Below, in pieces: positions 33,360 to 42,248 of a stretch of 64,000 nt of DNA; position 1 is the first letter of the stretch, and each line of letters opens with the position of its first letter. Source of the stretch: JANLTP01 sp031363055 (GTDB lineage Bacteria > Pseudomonadota > Gammaproteobacteria > Burkholderiales > Burkholderiaceae_E); the NCBI GenBank assembly GCA_031363055.1, contig JANLTP010000019.1, forward strand, positions 46,774-110,773, written 5' to 3'. The notes under the pieces were generated by a model. That model saw only the letters and a program-made list of their open reading frames with translations, ran no database searches and had not been told where the DNA came from. The position numbers and the translations under genes were made by a program.

Positions 33360-35260
33360 TACTGAAGATTCGAGGCCTGACCCACCTTCGCAATATTGCG
33401 ATTCGGATCACCCAACCAGTCAGTCATGGCCACTGAATAAGAATCAATGGCTGACTGGGTGAGCGCGTTGACCGACGAGGCCGGCATGTCACCCGGAACC
33501 ACTGAAGAATAAGTCATCTGACCCGCCTTGGTGCCATTCGGGCGCATCAACACCATGCTCCAGGAAGCGCGCCGACTCGCCCCTTGCGCCTGATTCGCGA
33601 GATTCACGATCATCTTCCAGGAATCCGGGTTATCGGTGACCTTGATCTTGTAGCGTCCGAGTGCTTGCGTGGCACCATCGCGAATGGCCGCTTCAAACTT
33701 GGGATCCTTGACGTTCTCGATCACGATCGCGATATCGGGCATCGGCAGGGGCTCGGCGGCGGCGCGCTGGAACGTCACTCGCGACCAGTCAATGACCGAC
33801 TCCTCGATCGACTTCATGATGGTCGCGATGTCGGCATTCGGCGGCGGCGTTTTGACATCCAGTCCGATCGAGTTGAACACCCGGCCATAGGCCGCCTGCG
33901 CGTTGGCATAAGCGACATGACGCTGGTAGGAAGACAACAACGCACGCGCCTCGGTACGAATCACTTCCAGTTCGGAGTCGACGCGCGAGGAGGCGGCCGC
34001 TTTTGCATAGTTCGCCAGTCGCTGATCGACGTTGGCACTGTCGGACACTTGCTCGAGCTCTTCCTTCGCCAAGCCGTATCGCTGCGTGGCCACGCGAACC
34101 TGCGTCAGCGCTGCCATCGCCTGCGCCATGCGACGCGTATCATCGACCGATAACTGCGCATCACGCTGTCGGTTCAAGGTCGGAATCGAGGCCAGCCGGA
34201 ACAGGTTCATCGACAAGCGCAAGCCGCTCTCAACCCAGGAATTATTGAGCAGGAACTTGTTCGAATCGTACTGCTTGCTGAAGTCGAGCGTCATACCGGG
34301 CAAGGTAGCCATCAACGCGCGTTTGGCGTCATTGACCGAGATGCGCTTCTTGTAGTCTTCCTCGCGAAGCTCGGGTCGCTGATTGAGCGCCAACTCTTCA
34401 AGCTGGTCGACATTGTTGGGCGTCGGCGGCAGCACCGGTTCGGCTGAATCGACCAACGTGAAGATCGCGCCTGGCTCGAGATTCATGAGCGCAGCCAATT
34501 CGGTCTTGGCCAACTCGAGATCCTGGCGGCGCACTTGCAGCAGCACCGTTGAATCGAGCAAGGCACGCTGGTAGGCCAGCGCCTGAGCTTGCGGCAGCAG
34601 CCCTTGCTGTTCGATCTGTCGGGCCCGCGCCAGCGCGATTTTGGACTTGCCCATCAAGCCATCCATCTGCGCCATCAGTCGCTGCGCGCCGAGGGCACGC
34701 CAGTAGGCCGTGCGAACATCCTGCATGATGTTTTGAATCGCCTTGCGCTTGCGCTCTTCGGCCACCAGGGTTTGATCAGCCGCCATGCGAGCGCGATAGT
34801 AGGAGGCGCCGAAGTCAAGAATGTTCCAGGAAAACTCGGCACTGGCCAAGCGCCGGCTGCGGTCCAGTGTGGTCGTCGACGGAATGCCGCCGGCGGTAAT
34901 GTAGGCCAACTCATTACTGCGGTTCACATAACCGGCATTGAGCAGCAATCGAGGAAACATGTCCCAGGTGGTGACGTCGAGTTGGCCACGAGCCAGCGCC
35001 TCTTCCATGATCTTCAGGCGATAGTCGAGGTTGTACTTGATGGCTCGGGCGGACGCCTCGGACAGTGAAACCGGCCCACGCACCGGTTCCTGATTGGCAT
35101 ACATCACCGATTTATCACCAGCAACCCGATCAGCTATCTGCTGATTACTCAAAGGCGTCGGTGTTACCGCACAACCGGCCATGACCGCCGAAACGGATAT
35201 GGCGGCAGCGATGCGCTTCACGACGCGCATCGAATCTTCGGTTGATGGGGACTTGTTCAT
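33359..35260 (-). CDS. TolC family outer-membrane lipoprotein with extra C-terminal domain
   Basis: 633 aa from the ATG at 35260 (AGAGGAAG ribosome site). A signal peptide and lipobox end at Cys30 (SAVMAGC). Residues ~60-480 give the two TolC repeats (long amphipathic helices; RARQIEQQGLLPQAQALAYQRALLDS; LALNQRPELREEDY), so it should form the outer-membrane channel of this block. Residues ~500-633 are an additional mixed alpha/beta domain not found in TolC proper (PDIAIVIENVKDPKFEAAIRDG; WKMIVNLANQAQGASRRASW). A domain of this type could face the periplasm or the cell surface. The placement fits a dedicated exit channel. Confidence 0.88.
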   Translation of the reverse strand: MNKSPSTEDSMRVVKRIAAAISVSAVMAGCAVTPTPLSNQQIADRVAGDKSVMYANQEPVRGPVSLSEASARAIKYNLDYRLKIMEEALARGQLDVTTWDMFPRLLLNAGYVNRSNELAYITAGGIPSTTTLDRSRRLASAEFSWNILDFGASYYRARMAADQTLVAEERKRKAIQNIMQDVRTAYWRALGAQRLMAQMDGLMGKSKIALARARQIEQQGLLPQAQALAYQRALLDSTVLLQVRRQDLELAKTELAALMNLEPGAIFTLVDSAEPVLPPTPNNVDQLEELALNQRPELREEDYKKRISVNDAKRALMATLPGMTLDFSKQYDSNKFLLNNSWVESGLRLSMNLFRLASIPTLNRQRDAQLSVDDTRRMAQAMAALTQVRVATQRYGLAKEELEQVSDSANVDQRLANYAKAAASSRVDSELEVIRTEARALLSSYQRHVAYANAQAAYGRVFNSIGLDVKTPPPNADIATIMKSIEESVIDWSRVTFQRAAAEPLPMPDIAIVIENVKDPKFEAAIRDGATQALGRYKIKVTDNPDSWKMIVNLANQAQGASRRASWSMVLMRPNGTKAGQMTYSSVVPGDMPASSVNALTQSAIDSYSVAMTDWLGDPNRNIAKVGQASNLQ

Positions 35261-35298
35261 ATCAGACTTCCTCTGAATGGGCATAAATCGAAATGCGA

Positions 35299-38200
35299 TC
35301 AACATTTTGTTGCCGGGTTGGTATTAGGGGTGGTAGCTCTTTTGAACGGCTTGCGGTTTGAATTGATCTGTTCACTGAACGGTTTGATCTTTTCGGCAAG
35401 CAGTCGGCTGGCGCCCTCTCGTTTGGCGACCTTCGGTTTGACCTTGGGTGTATCGATACAGTCGTCGTTAACCAGATTCGATGCCTTGACCGTCGACGGA
35501 GCGACCTTGTTCAAGGCAATCTCGCCGCGACTGTCATTGGTGGGTGGAGCAAAAATACTGTTCTGTGCCCAGGGCTGGTACGGATCGAATTCGGAATTGA
35601 CATTACCGAGATCCGAATAAGGCGTCGCGACCGGTAAAGGCACACTCGACAACGAGATGAGGGTTGTCAGCGGCGGCGATCCGGCCGGTACTGGCGTGAA
35701 AATCGGCGGCAGTGCAATCGGCGGAACTGGCAAGACGGGCGGCACCACCATCGCTGGATTCACGCGAATATTGACCGCACCCTGCGCGCTGGCACCCAGC
35801 GAGTCCGACACACGATAAACCAGCCCACCGGCCGGGATCAATCCATCAAGGCCAACCGGGGTAGTGTCGGCCGAATTCGGCACGAAGGAAAGATTCTGCA
35901 GTTGCGCAACACTGAGCGTTTGCCCGGCCTGAACCGGGGTGCCGTCGGCCAGGAAAAAACTGCCTGAGGCCGCCGGTGGTACCGAGTTCACCACAATGGT
36001 GAGCGCCTGCGGCGGCAGATCGGCATCGGACGGCGCCGGCATGCCGACGATCTGGCTGGCCCTTGATCCGAAGGTCGCCGCACGTTCAATCACCACATCT
36101 AACGACGGGGCCAGCGGCGCAGTATTGACCAATGCGAGGTTTTCGACCGTCAGTGCGATGACCTGCACGGCCTGGCGATTGTCAGCGACGCTTTCGCCGG
36201 GCACGCCGTTGCCGTTGAAGTCACCGACGTTGCCATGATCGTTAACGGTTACCGTCAAGGTGTCGGCGCCGACGTAATCTTGCGCCGGTGCATAGGTCAA
36301 AGTGGCCAGCGCCAAGTTGATGTCCGCCACGCCTCCGACGAGCTGCAATGCGCTGGTACCGTTACCGGTGATGGTCACGCCAGCGATTGGCGTCAGAGTC
36401 AAAACACCATGCCCGGCACTCAGCAAAGTTTCAAACGTCGCCGGTAGCGGGCTCGGGTTGAATGATTCGAGCAGATCGGGATCAGCGATCGAGATCAAGG
36501 CATCACCGCTCAGTGCACTCTCGGCATTGCTGGCAACGAACAACGGCCCGCTGGCAGTGATCGTGGGCGCAAGGTTCTGCTTCAGAAAGGCAAAGTCGCC
36601 GCCAATACCGGCAACCCCGGACGGCAGGCTCAAAGTAATCAGGCCATCATTGAGCGCCGTGGTCAGCGGGTCACCGGCATCAAAGCTGACTTTGAGCGCG
36701 CCGCTGGCCGCATCGGTCAGATTGGTCTGCACCCGGATCTGATAATCGTCGGCCGGCAAGGCACCGAATGAATAGTTACCCACACTACCGGCCGTTGTGC
36801 TGGTAGTCGTCGTGCGAACCAGATCATCGGCCGTACCGAACGTTGCATCCAAACCGGCGCCGGTCAAGGTCACGGTGACGCCGCCGAGTCTGTTCTCGCC
36901 GGCATCCAACGCGCGATTCGGGGTCAGCGTGTCATCCCAAAGCCGGCCACTCAAGGTGCTTAATCCAGCCGCGCTCGATCCAGCGTAATTATTCAGGACG
37001 ACGGTCTCAGCACCCGCGCCGTCGGCGCCGGTTCGCTCGCCGGTCGTAAACGAAGTCGCCAGGCCCACGATCGGCGCGCCGGTACCATCTTCACCACCGC
37101 GAACCGTCAGGCTTTCACCGGCGATGCTAAGACTCGTACCCGTCACCAGAACATCGCGTGCTGGTACCGCCGCGCTGAGGTCGGCCACTGTGGCGGTGTA
37201 GGTCACCGTCACGGTTGCACCGGCCGCAACCGAGGCAATGCCGACATCCAGCGCCGATGCGGTACTGGCGTTGACGGCACCACCGGGCAAGGCTCCTGCC
37301 GAGCCAAACGTCAGATTGGTGGCGCCCGCAAAATCATCAAAAATACGCACATCGTGCAAGTCGGTATTGCCGGCATTGGTGAAACTGGCCGAGAAGGTAA
37401 CGGTGTTGCCCACCACCGACACCACTCGTTTGTCGACACCGGACACCAGCGGTTCGAAAACGTCGAGGGTATCGGTATCCGAGGCCGACACCTGGGCACC
37501 ACCGCGATCCAGCGTGAATCGGATCGGCAAGCTGGTCGGCGTTGCTACCCCGCCCACCGAATCCTGATTGCTGAGTTGATTGGTGACCACCACATTGAAC
37601 TCGATGATCACGAACTCGCCGTCGGCGTCACTACTCAGATTGCGAACATCGCCGAGCAAAAATCGAATATCGTCGCCCGACGCAAAACTGGCCGTGGTGA
37701 CCCCGGTCGGGCCCGAGGCGTTGGTCGTGCCATTGGCAATGGCATTGCCGCCACCGGCGTTCGGAATCGAGAAGTCCGGTCGAATGTTACGAACGTCGGC
37801 AAATGCGCTGGGCGAAGTATCAATCGCACCGTCCGAAATCGTGGTGCTCGGGTTCGAGAGCGTGCTCGACTCGAGCATGCCGGCATCGCTGGCCAGCGCC
37901 AACGTTGCGGTACCGTCATTCAGAAACTGCACGCCATTGGGAAGCACGACCCGCATTTCAGTCGTGAGTGGCGTCGGATCTTCCGAAATGTAGACCACCG
38001 TGCGCAGGCGCACAATCTCGCCGACCGCAACCGGCAAGACCTCGGGTGTCAGCGGATTGGTGGTCGACAAAACATCGGGTGAAGTACTGGGCTCGGAAGA
38101 CTGAACGACGGTAATCGACGCTGAAACCAACAGTCCGTTGTATTTCTCCTGAGCGTCAACACTCAGTGCGCTCTTGGCTTCAATGGCGCCGGTACTGGCC

Positions 38201-38889
38201 TCAAGCACCCAGTTGCCACCCAATCGAGCCGAGCCGGTGTCGTCAACCGACGCACTGACGTCCGCCTGGGTTGCGCGCGCCATGGCGCTCAGAAAGTCGG
38301 CACCATAGTTGCCGGCGCCAATCTCGCAGCCATAAAGCAGGATGTCGCCGTCGGCGGTCAGCGAATGGCCGATGGCGGCGAGCTCGCTTTGATATTGCGC
38401 CAGTCCGGCAACATCCAGCGAGCGGTTACCCAGGGTGAGCTGCCCGCTCGAGCCATGGGAAATAATTTGCAGCGAACTGTACGGTTGCTCACCCACCATT
38501 CGCTGCGCAATCAACACCAGGCCATCATCGTTGGCGCCCACGACCAACACGTCGACATTGCTGGCCGGTGCGCTTGCCAGCGCTTGCCAGCCATCGACCC
38601 TGTTGTCAATAACCAACAATTGGTGCGCCGGAGCCTCTATCGCTGGGCTTACGACCGCTGGCGGCACCCAAATTTGACTGAAGTCGTCGATCGATTGGGC
38701 GCTTCGATCGGCGATCGGAATTTCGGTGTTCAGCGCCTCAAAACTCGCGCCAATTGCCCCGTCAAAGAGTTGTCGCGGTTCGAGAGCAAACACGCCAGCA
38801 CCGATCAGGCCTGAATTGACCGAAAAAAGGTGCCGTTGAGGTTGCTGAAACTGAGGCAACCGAAACTGATTTGTTCGTTTAAGAATCAT
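35299..38889 (-). CDS. Large DUF4347/LEPR-motif repeat protein, probable secreted substrate
   Basis: 1196 aa. There is no ordinary Sec signal. The N-terminal region carries ALEPRQLFDGA at residues 35-45, a motif found near the start of large bacterial surface proteins. Residues ~88-255 form a DUF4347 domain with His145 (SHGSSG) and Cys188 (LLYGCEIG). Then come DUF11-like and SdrD B-like Ig repeats (DUF11 near 505-600; SGRLWDDTLTPNRALDAGE) and cadherin-like repeats. The C-terminus has Cys1144 in DDCIDTPK, FSEQIN at 1171-1176 and a terminal Cys1196. The same tail pattern occurs in the neighbouring gene. I infer that the block exports it to the surface. Confidence 0.85.
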   Translation of the reverse strand: MILKRTNQFRLPQFQQPQRHLFSVNSGLIGAGVFALEPRQLFDGAIGASFEALNTEIPIADRSAQSIDDFSQIWVPPAVVSPAIEAPAHQLLVIDNRVDGWQALASAPASNVDVLVVGANDDGLVLIAQRMVGEQPYSSLQIISHGSSGQLTLGNRSLDVAGLAQYQSELAAIGHSLTADGDILLYGCEIGAGNYGADFLSAMARATQADVSASVDDTGSARLGGNWVLEASTGAIEAKSALSVDAQEKYNGLLVSASITVVQSSEPSTSPDVLSTTNPLTPEVLPVAVGEIVRLRTVVYISEDPTPLTTEMRVVLPNGVQFLNDGTATLALASDAGMLESSTLSNPSTTISDGAIDTSPSAFADVRNIRPDFSIPNAGGGNAIANGTTNASGPTGVTTASFASGDDIRFLLGDVRNLSSDADGEFVIIEFNVVVTNQLSNQDSVGGVATPTSLPIRFTLDRGGAQVSASDTDTLDVFEPLVSGVDKRVVSVVGNTVTFSASFTNAGNTDLHDVRIFDDFAGATNLTFGSAGALPGGAVNASTASALDVGIASVAAGATVTVTYTATVADLSAAVPARDVLVTGTSLSIAGESLTVRGGEDGTGAPIVGLATSFTTGERTGADGAGAETVVLNNYAGSSAAGLSTLSGRLWDDTLTPNRALDAGENRLGGVTVTLTGAGLDATFGTADDLVRTTTTSTTAGSVGNYSFGALPADDYQIRVQTNLTDAASGALKVSFDAGDPLTTALNDGLITLSLPSGVAGIGGDFAFLKQNLAPTITASGPLFVASNAESALSGDALISIADPDLLESFNPSPLPATFETLLSAGHGVLTLTPIAGVTITGNGTSALQLVGGVADINLALATLTYAPAQDYVGADTLTVTVNDHGNVGDFNGNGVPGESVADNRQAVQVIALTVENLALVNTAPLAPSLDVVIERAATFGSRASQIVGMPAPSDADLPPQALTIVVNSVPPAASGSFFLADGTPVQAGQTLSVAQLQNLSFVPNSADTTPVGLDGLIPAGGLVYRVSDSLGASAQGAVNIRVNPAMVVPPVLPVPPIALPPIFTPVPAGSPPLTTLISLSSVPLPVATPYSDLGNVNSEFDPYQPWAQNSIFAPPTNDSRGEIALNKVAPSTVKASNLVNDDCIDTPKVKPKVAKREGASRLLAEKIKPFSEQINSNRKPFKRATTPNTNPATKC

Positions 38890-39154
38890 GAACTTAGACT
38901 GATTGGATAAAGTAGTATCTCAGTTTCGCCATGCAGATTCAAGCAGCGATCCGCGCTGAAAGCAAAAAACGGGCGAATCAGAGCCAATTCAGGCAAAAAG
39001 CTGACGAAATTTCAGATTTCGTCTTTTTCGAGGACAGCGCTTTTTTGCGTGCCAATGCCGCTGACACACAGGGTGTCGGTGAGACCCTGGAGGCAGCGCT
39101 CAAAGATCGAAAGTGGCAGGTAGCGCGATCGTCGCGCTACTAAAAACGCAGCGC
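38890..39154. other. Intergenic region between the two LEPR-motif genes
   Basis: A 265-bp gap inside the secretion block. It holds a strong hairpin (39120-39140) just past the stop of the upstream gene, so the DUF4347 gene may also have its own promoter here. A 70-codon plus-strand open frame (38931-39143) lacks a ribosome site and is not called. Confidence 0.5.
39120..39140 (-). terminator. Hairpin after the VCBS repeat gene (no U-tract)
   Basis: GTAGCGCGA at 39120-39128 pairs perfectly with TCGCGCTAC at 39132-39140 around a 3-nt loop, 15 nt past the stop of the minus-strand gene at 39155. There is no T-run on the minus strand, so it may stabilise or partly attenuate the message rather than end it. 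Confidence 0.5.
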
Positions 39155-42115
39155 TTAGCAGTCGCGAGATACCGTAGCTCGAACTTTGGCCGGCGCTCTG
39201 AAACTCTTGCGAGCTTCATTTACCTGCTCGCTGAAGGACTTGGTACCGTCAACCACTCGCGCCGCAAACGGGCTGGGTTTGACTGCCTTGGCGACCGTCC
39301 GCACAGCGGGCTTTGCTTTCGGTACTTCGACACAATCGATACCGACCGGAATCGATTTGACCGCTGTTTTGGCCAAAGATGGCTTGTCGCTCACCGTCTC
39401 GCTGCTACTGCTCGATTGTTCTCTGGGCGCCTCGGTCAAGCCAGCGATCCGGTCCGCAGAAAACGGGCTAAAGGTATCGTTGGACATTTGAAACGCGACC
39501 GGGGTGAACGATCGATTTTCAATATCGGAGAAGCGCAACAGTGTCGGGGCAATCAACGGGCCCAATACGGCGCCGGTAAAGCCGGCCGGTCCAATCGGAT
39601 TTATAAAAACCCGGCGATCTTCTGCGCTCGAAGCACCACCTGAATTGGCCGAATCGGTAGAACCCGCAGGCGCCGGCGAAGTGCCGACCGTCACAGGACC
39701 CGGTGCCGCTGTACCACCGGCGACGGCGGTATCACCACCAACAATGGTACCCGCGCCTGGTGTTGAACTGTCAACTGTCGGAGTGCCGCCCGCCGTAGGA
39801 GTACCGCCCGCCGTAGGAGTACCGCCGCCTGCAGTGGGACCGCCCGCTATGTCGGTTCCGCGACCGACGACTGCGACCGTCAGCGTTGATTCAGAGCTTG
39901 CGCCAGCCGTGTCGCGAATCGTGTACGTGAATGTATCCGCCAGCGAGCTGCCACTTTGCAGGCCTGCGACGCTCGGCTCTCCGGGTCTGAGCGTATATTG
40001 GTAGCTGCCGTCCGGATTGAGAACCAATGATCCGAAGCTGCCGTTCACCGTGTTACCACTGGTCAGGTTACCGGCACTATCGCCGATGGAAACAACGGTG
40101 AGGCGATCACCGGCATCAACATCCAGGTCACGCCGGTCACCGCTCGCGCCGGGACTCGCTGCGCTGACAACATTGCCACTCACGGGCACTGATGAATTTG
40201 AATCGATCGAGGCCCGATCGGCATTCGCGACCGGTGCATCGTTCAGGCCTTGAATCCTGATCAGAATGGTGCTCGTCGACGCCCCGCCGCGCCCGTCGGA
40301 AACCGAGTAACTGAAGCGGTCTTCAGCCAAGCCAACGGCGGGCAGTGCACGAGCATTTTCATTCGGCGTGTATTGGTAGGAGCCATCGGGTTGTACCGTC
40401 AACTCACCGAATTGGCCAACCTGCGCGATAGCTACGCCGCCCGTCAGGGTCGACGTCACGCCGCCTGCCGCCACACCGCTGACCCGAAGCGCATCGCCGT
40501 CGGCGTCCACGTCGCGCTGATCACCCAAGGTATTGCCGATGATGGCCTGGCCGTCGCGAATGCTTGTGTTCTGATCCGTCGTTCGAACATCGCTGCGTGC
40601 ATCTGGCACCTGATTGCCCGAGCCGCCTGCGCCGCCCGTAGAAGTTCCGCCCGTAGAAGTTCCGCCTGTCGATGTTCCGCCGCCAGAGGTACCACCGACC
40701 CCCGCGTCAGCGCCTGGGCCATTAATCCGGATCGTCACCGTGGCCGAGTCGGTCAGCCCACTCGCGTCGCAAATGACATAGGTGAACGTATCGCTGACCG
40801 ATTGCCCCGAGGGCCCGCTGAAGCCCGGGCGCAACTGATAGACGTAGGAGCCATCCGCCGACATCGATAGCGCGCCGAACTCGCCGCTGGCTTGTTGCAA
40901 GCCGTTACTCGGTATCGCGGTACCGGCGCCGACCTGGCAAACGATTGGCGTTCCACAATCGGCATCGCTATCGGCAACGTCGCCGGACGCATTGCCGCGT
41001 ACGGCTTCACCCAACAAACGGGTGGTGCTGGCTGACATGACACGGGCGTCGTCGTTAGCGATCGGCGCGTGATCGACACCGGCGATGAAAATGCTGATCT
41101 GGCCAACACTGGTCTGGCTGCCGCCATCAACGATTCGATAGCTGAAGACGTCGTTGACCGCCTCACCCGCCCGCAGCACACATTGGTTGGCGTCAGGCTG
41201 GTACACATAGGCACCATCGCTTTGAATAACCAGTCGGCCGAACTGACCGGCGATCGAGCTGCCAACTCCGCCACTGGCGACCGAATTCGACGCGCCACTG
41301 ACCACGCCACTGACCGTCAGCGTGCCAGCGCAGGATTGCTGATCGGCTAAATCGCCGAATGAGTTGCCGCCAACCGCTTGGCCGTCGTTGATCGATTGGC
41401 CTTCGACTACTGATCGCGCATCACTGACGGCGAGCGGAGCGGCGCAATTTGCCGGCACACCATTGACCACAATGCCGATGTAGCCAATGGTCCTGTTGCC
41501 GGCGGAATCACAGAGCGTGTAGGTAAAGGTATCCGTCACAGAACGACCGGCTGCCAGCGGATTGACCGTATACGGATTGTAAGCGTAGTCGCCGCTGGTT
41601 TGGATGACCAGCGAACCGTACGAACCCGCGATCGATTCACCGACTCGACCGGCCGGTTGCGCACTGAGTCGGCCTGCGGCGATACCGCCGATGCACAATG
41701 TATCGCCCTCCGGGTCGGTATCAGGCTTGTTCCAGGCGTCGCCGGCGATTGCTTGGCCATCGCGCAAAATCTGATTCTGATTGACTTCACGGCAATCATC
41801 GTTGGCGATCGGTGGCTTGTTGGTTTTTTGGGCGCCATCGTTCTGCTTGATCACAACCGATTCGAAACTCGCCGCCATGACGTGTGCAGGCTCGGCAGAC
41901 TCAACAAATTCGATCGGTTCAACCGGCGCCCAGTCGAGCGTCGCAACGGCGGCGCCATCAAACAACATTCTGGGCTCGAGTGCCATCAATGCGCGAGTCG
42001 TACTTCGCAGCGGCGGGCGACTGGCCAACGAGATCGATTTTGGCGGCAACCGCAGCTCAATGCTGCGTGTTGACTGCGGCAGCAGAGCCGCGCGTATCGT
42101 CATCAAGCAGATCAT
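39155..42115 (-). CDS. VCBS/cadherin-like repeat protein with LEPR motif, probable secreted substrate
   Basis: 986 aa from the ATG at 42115, fixed by GAGGAG 6 nt upstream. The N-terminus is basic, with no ordinary signal peptide, and has ALEPRMLFDGA at residues 45-55. The body is a series of ~110-residue VCBS/cadherin-like units (GSYGSLVIQTSGDYAYNPY; QFGRLVIQSDGAYVYQPD; QFGELTVQPDGSYQYTPN; DTFTYTI) joined by Gly/Thr/Ser- and Gly/Thr/Pro-rich linkers. The C-terminus has Cys928 in GIDCVEVPK, FSEQVN at 961-966 and a terminal Cys986, matching the next gene. VCBS repeats are typical of type I-secreted adhesins, but RTX nonapeptides are absent. Confidence 0.85.
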   Translation of the reverse strand: MICLMTIRAALLPQSTRSIELRLPPKSISLASRPPLRSTTRALMALEPRMLFDGAAVATLDWAPVEPIEFVESAEPAHVMAASFESVVIKQNDGAQKTNKPPIANDDCREVNQNQILRDGQAIAGDAWNKPDTDPEGDTLCIGGIAAGRLSAQPAGRVGESIAGSYGSLVIQTSGDYAYNPYTVNPLAAGRSVTDTFTYTLCDSAGNRTIGYIGIVVNGVPANCAAPLAVSDARSVVEGQSINDGQAVGGNSFGDLADQQSCAGTLTVSGVVSGASNSVASGGVGSSIAGQFGRLVIQSDGAYVYQPDANQCVLRAGEAVNDVFSYRIVDGGSQTSVGQISIFIAGVDHAPIANDDARVMSASTTRLLGEAVRGNASGDVADSDADCGTPIVCQVGAGTAIPSNGLQQASGEFGALSMSADGSYVYQLRPGFSGPSGQSVSDTFTYVICDASGLTDSATVTIRINGPGADAGVGGTSGGGTSTGGTSTGGTSTGGAGGSGNQVPDARSDVRTTDQNTSIRDGQAIIGNTLGDQRDVDADGDALRVSGVAAGGVTSTLTGGVAIAQVGQFGELTVQPDGSYQYTPNENARALPAVGLAEDRFSYSVSDGRGGASTSTILIRIQGLNDAPVANADRASIDSNSSVPVSGNVVSAASPGASGDRRDLDVDAGDRLTVVSIGDSAGNLTSGNTVNGSFGSLVLNPDGSYQYTLRPGEPSVAGLQSGSSLADTFTYTIRDTAGASSESTLTVAVVGRGTDIAGGPTAGGGTPTAGGTPTAGGTPTVDSSTPGAGTIVGGDTAVAGGTAAPGPVTVGTSPAPAGSTDSANSGGASSAEDRRVFINPIGPAGFTGAVLGPLIAPTLLRFSDIENRSFTPVAFQMSNDTFSPFSADRIAGLTEAPREQSSSSSETVSDKPSLAKTAVKSIPVGIDCVEVPKAKPAVRTVAKAVKPSPFAARVVDGTKSFSEQVNEARKSFRAPAKVRATVSRDC

Positions 42116-42121
42116 CGAAAA

Positions 42122-42127
42122 CTCCTC
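42122..42127 (-). promoter_or_regulatory. Strong Shine-Dalgarno fixing the VCBS protein start
   Basis: GAGGAG on the minus strand, 6 nt before the ATG at 42115. It rules out the earlier in-frame starts at 42136 (ATG) and 42211 (TTG), which have no ribosome site, and puts the LEPR motif at residues 45-55. Confidence 0.85.
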
Positions 42128-42248
42128 TGGCAGCATGTCAACGCACGCTTGCACAAATATTTTCACCCTGAAATGAGCGCCGCAGCACCCATGGGAACAA
42201 CCGGACCACAAGGTTGCGATCCGTCATTACCCAACAACTATAACCCGA

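Noticed and set aside
37354..38082. 242-codon plus-strand frame inside the DUF4347 protein gene
   Set aside because: It lies fully antisense to a coherent Ig-like repeat protein and shows no family pattern.
38931..39143. 70-codon plus-strand open frame between the LEPR genes
   Set aside because: No ribosome site, no recognisable product, and it overlaps the hairpin 39120-39140.
35299..42115. RTX adhesin with a standard type I exporter
   Set aside because: VCBS-like repeats and a TolC/HlyD set suggested it, but there are no GGxGxDxxx nonapeptides and no ABC exporter; the only inner-membrane candidate is the M50-HlyD fusion.
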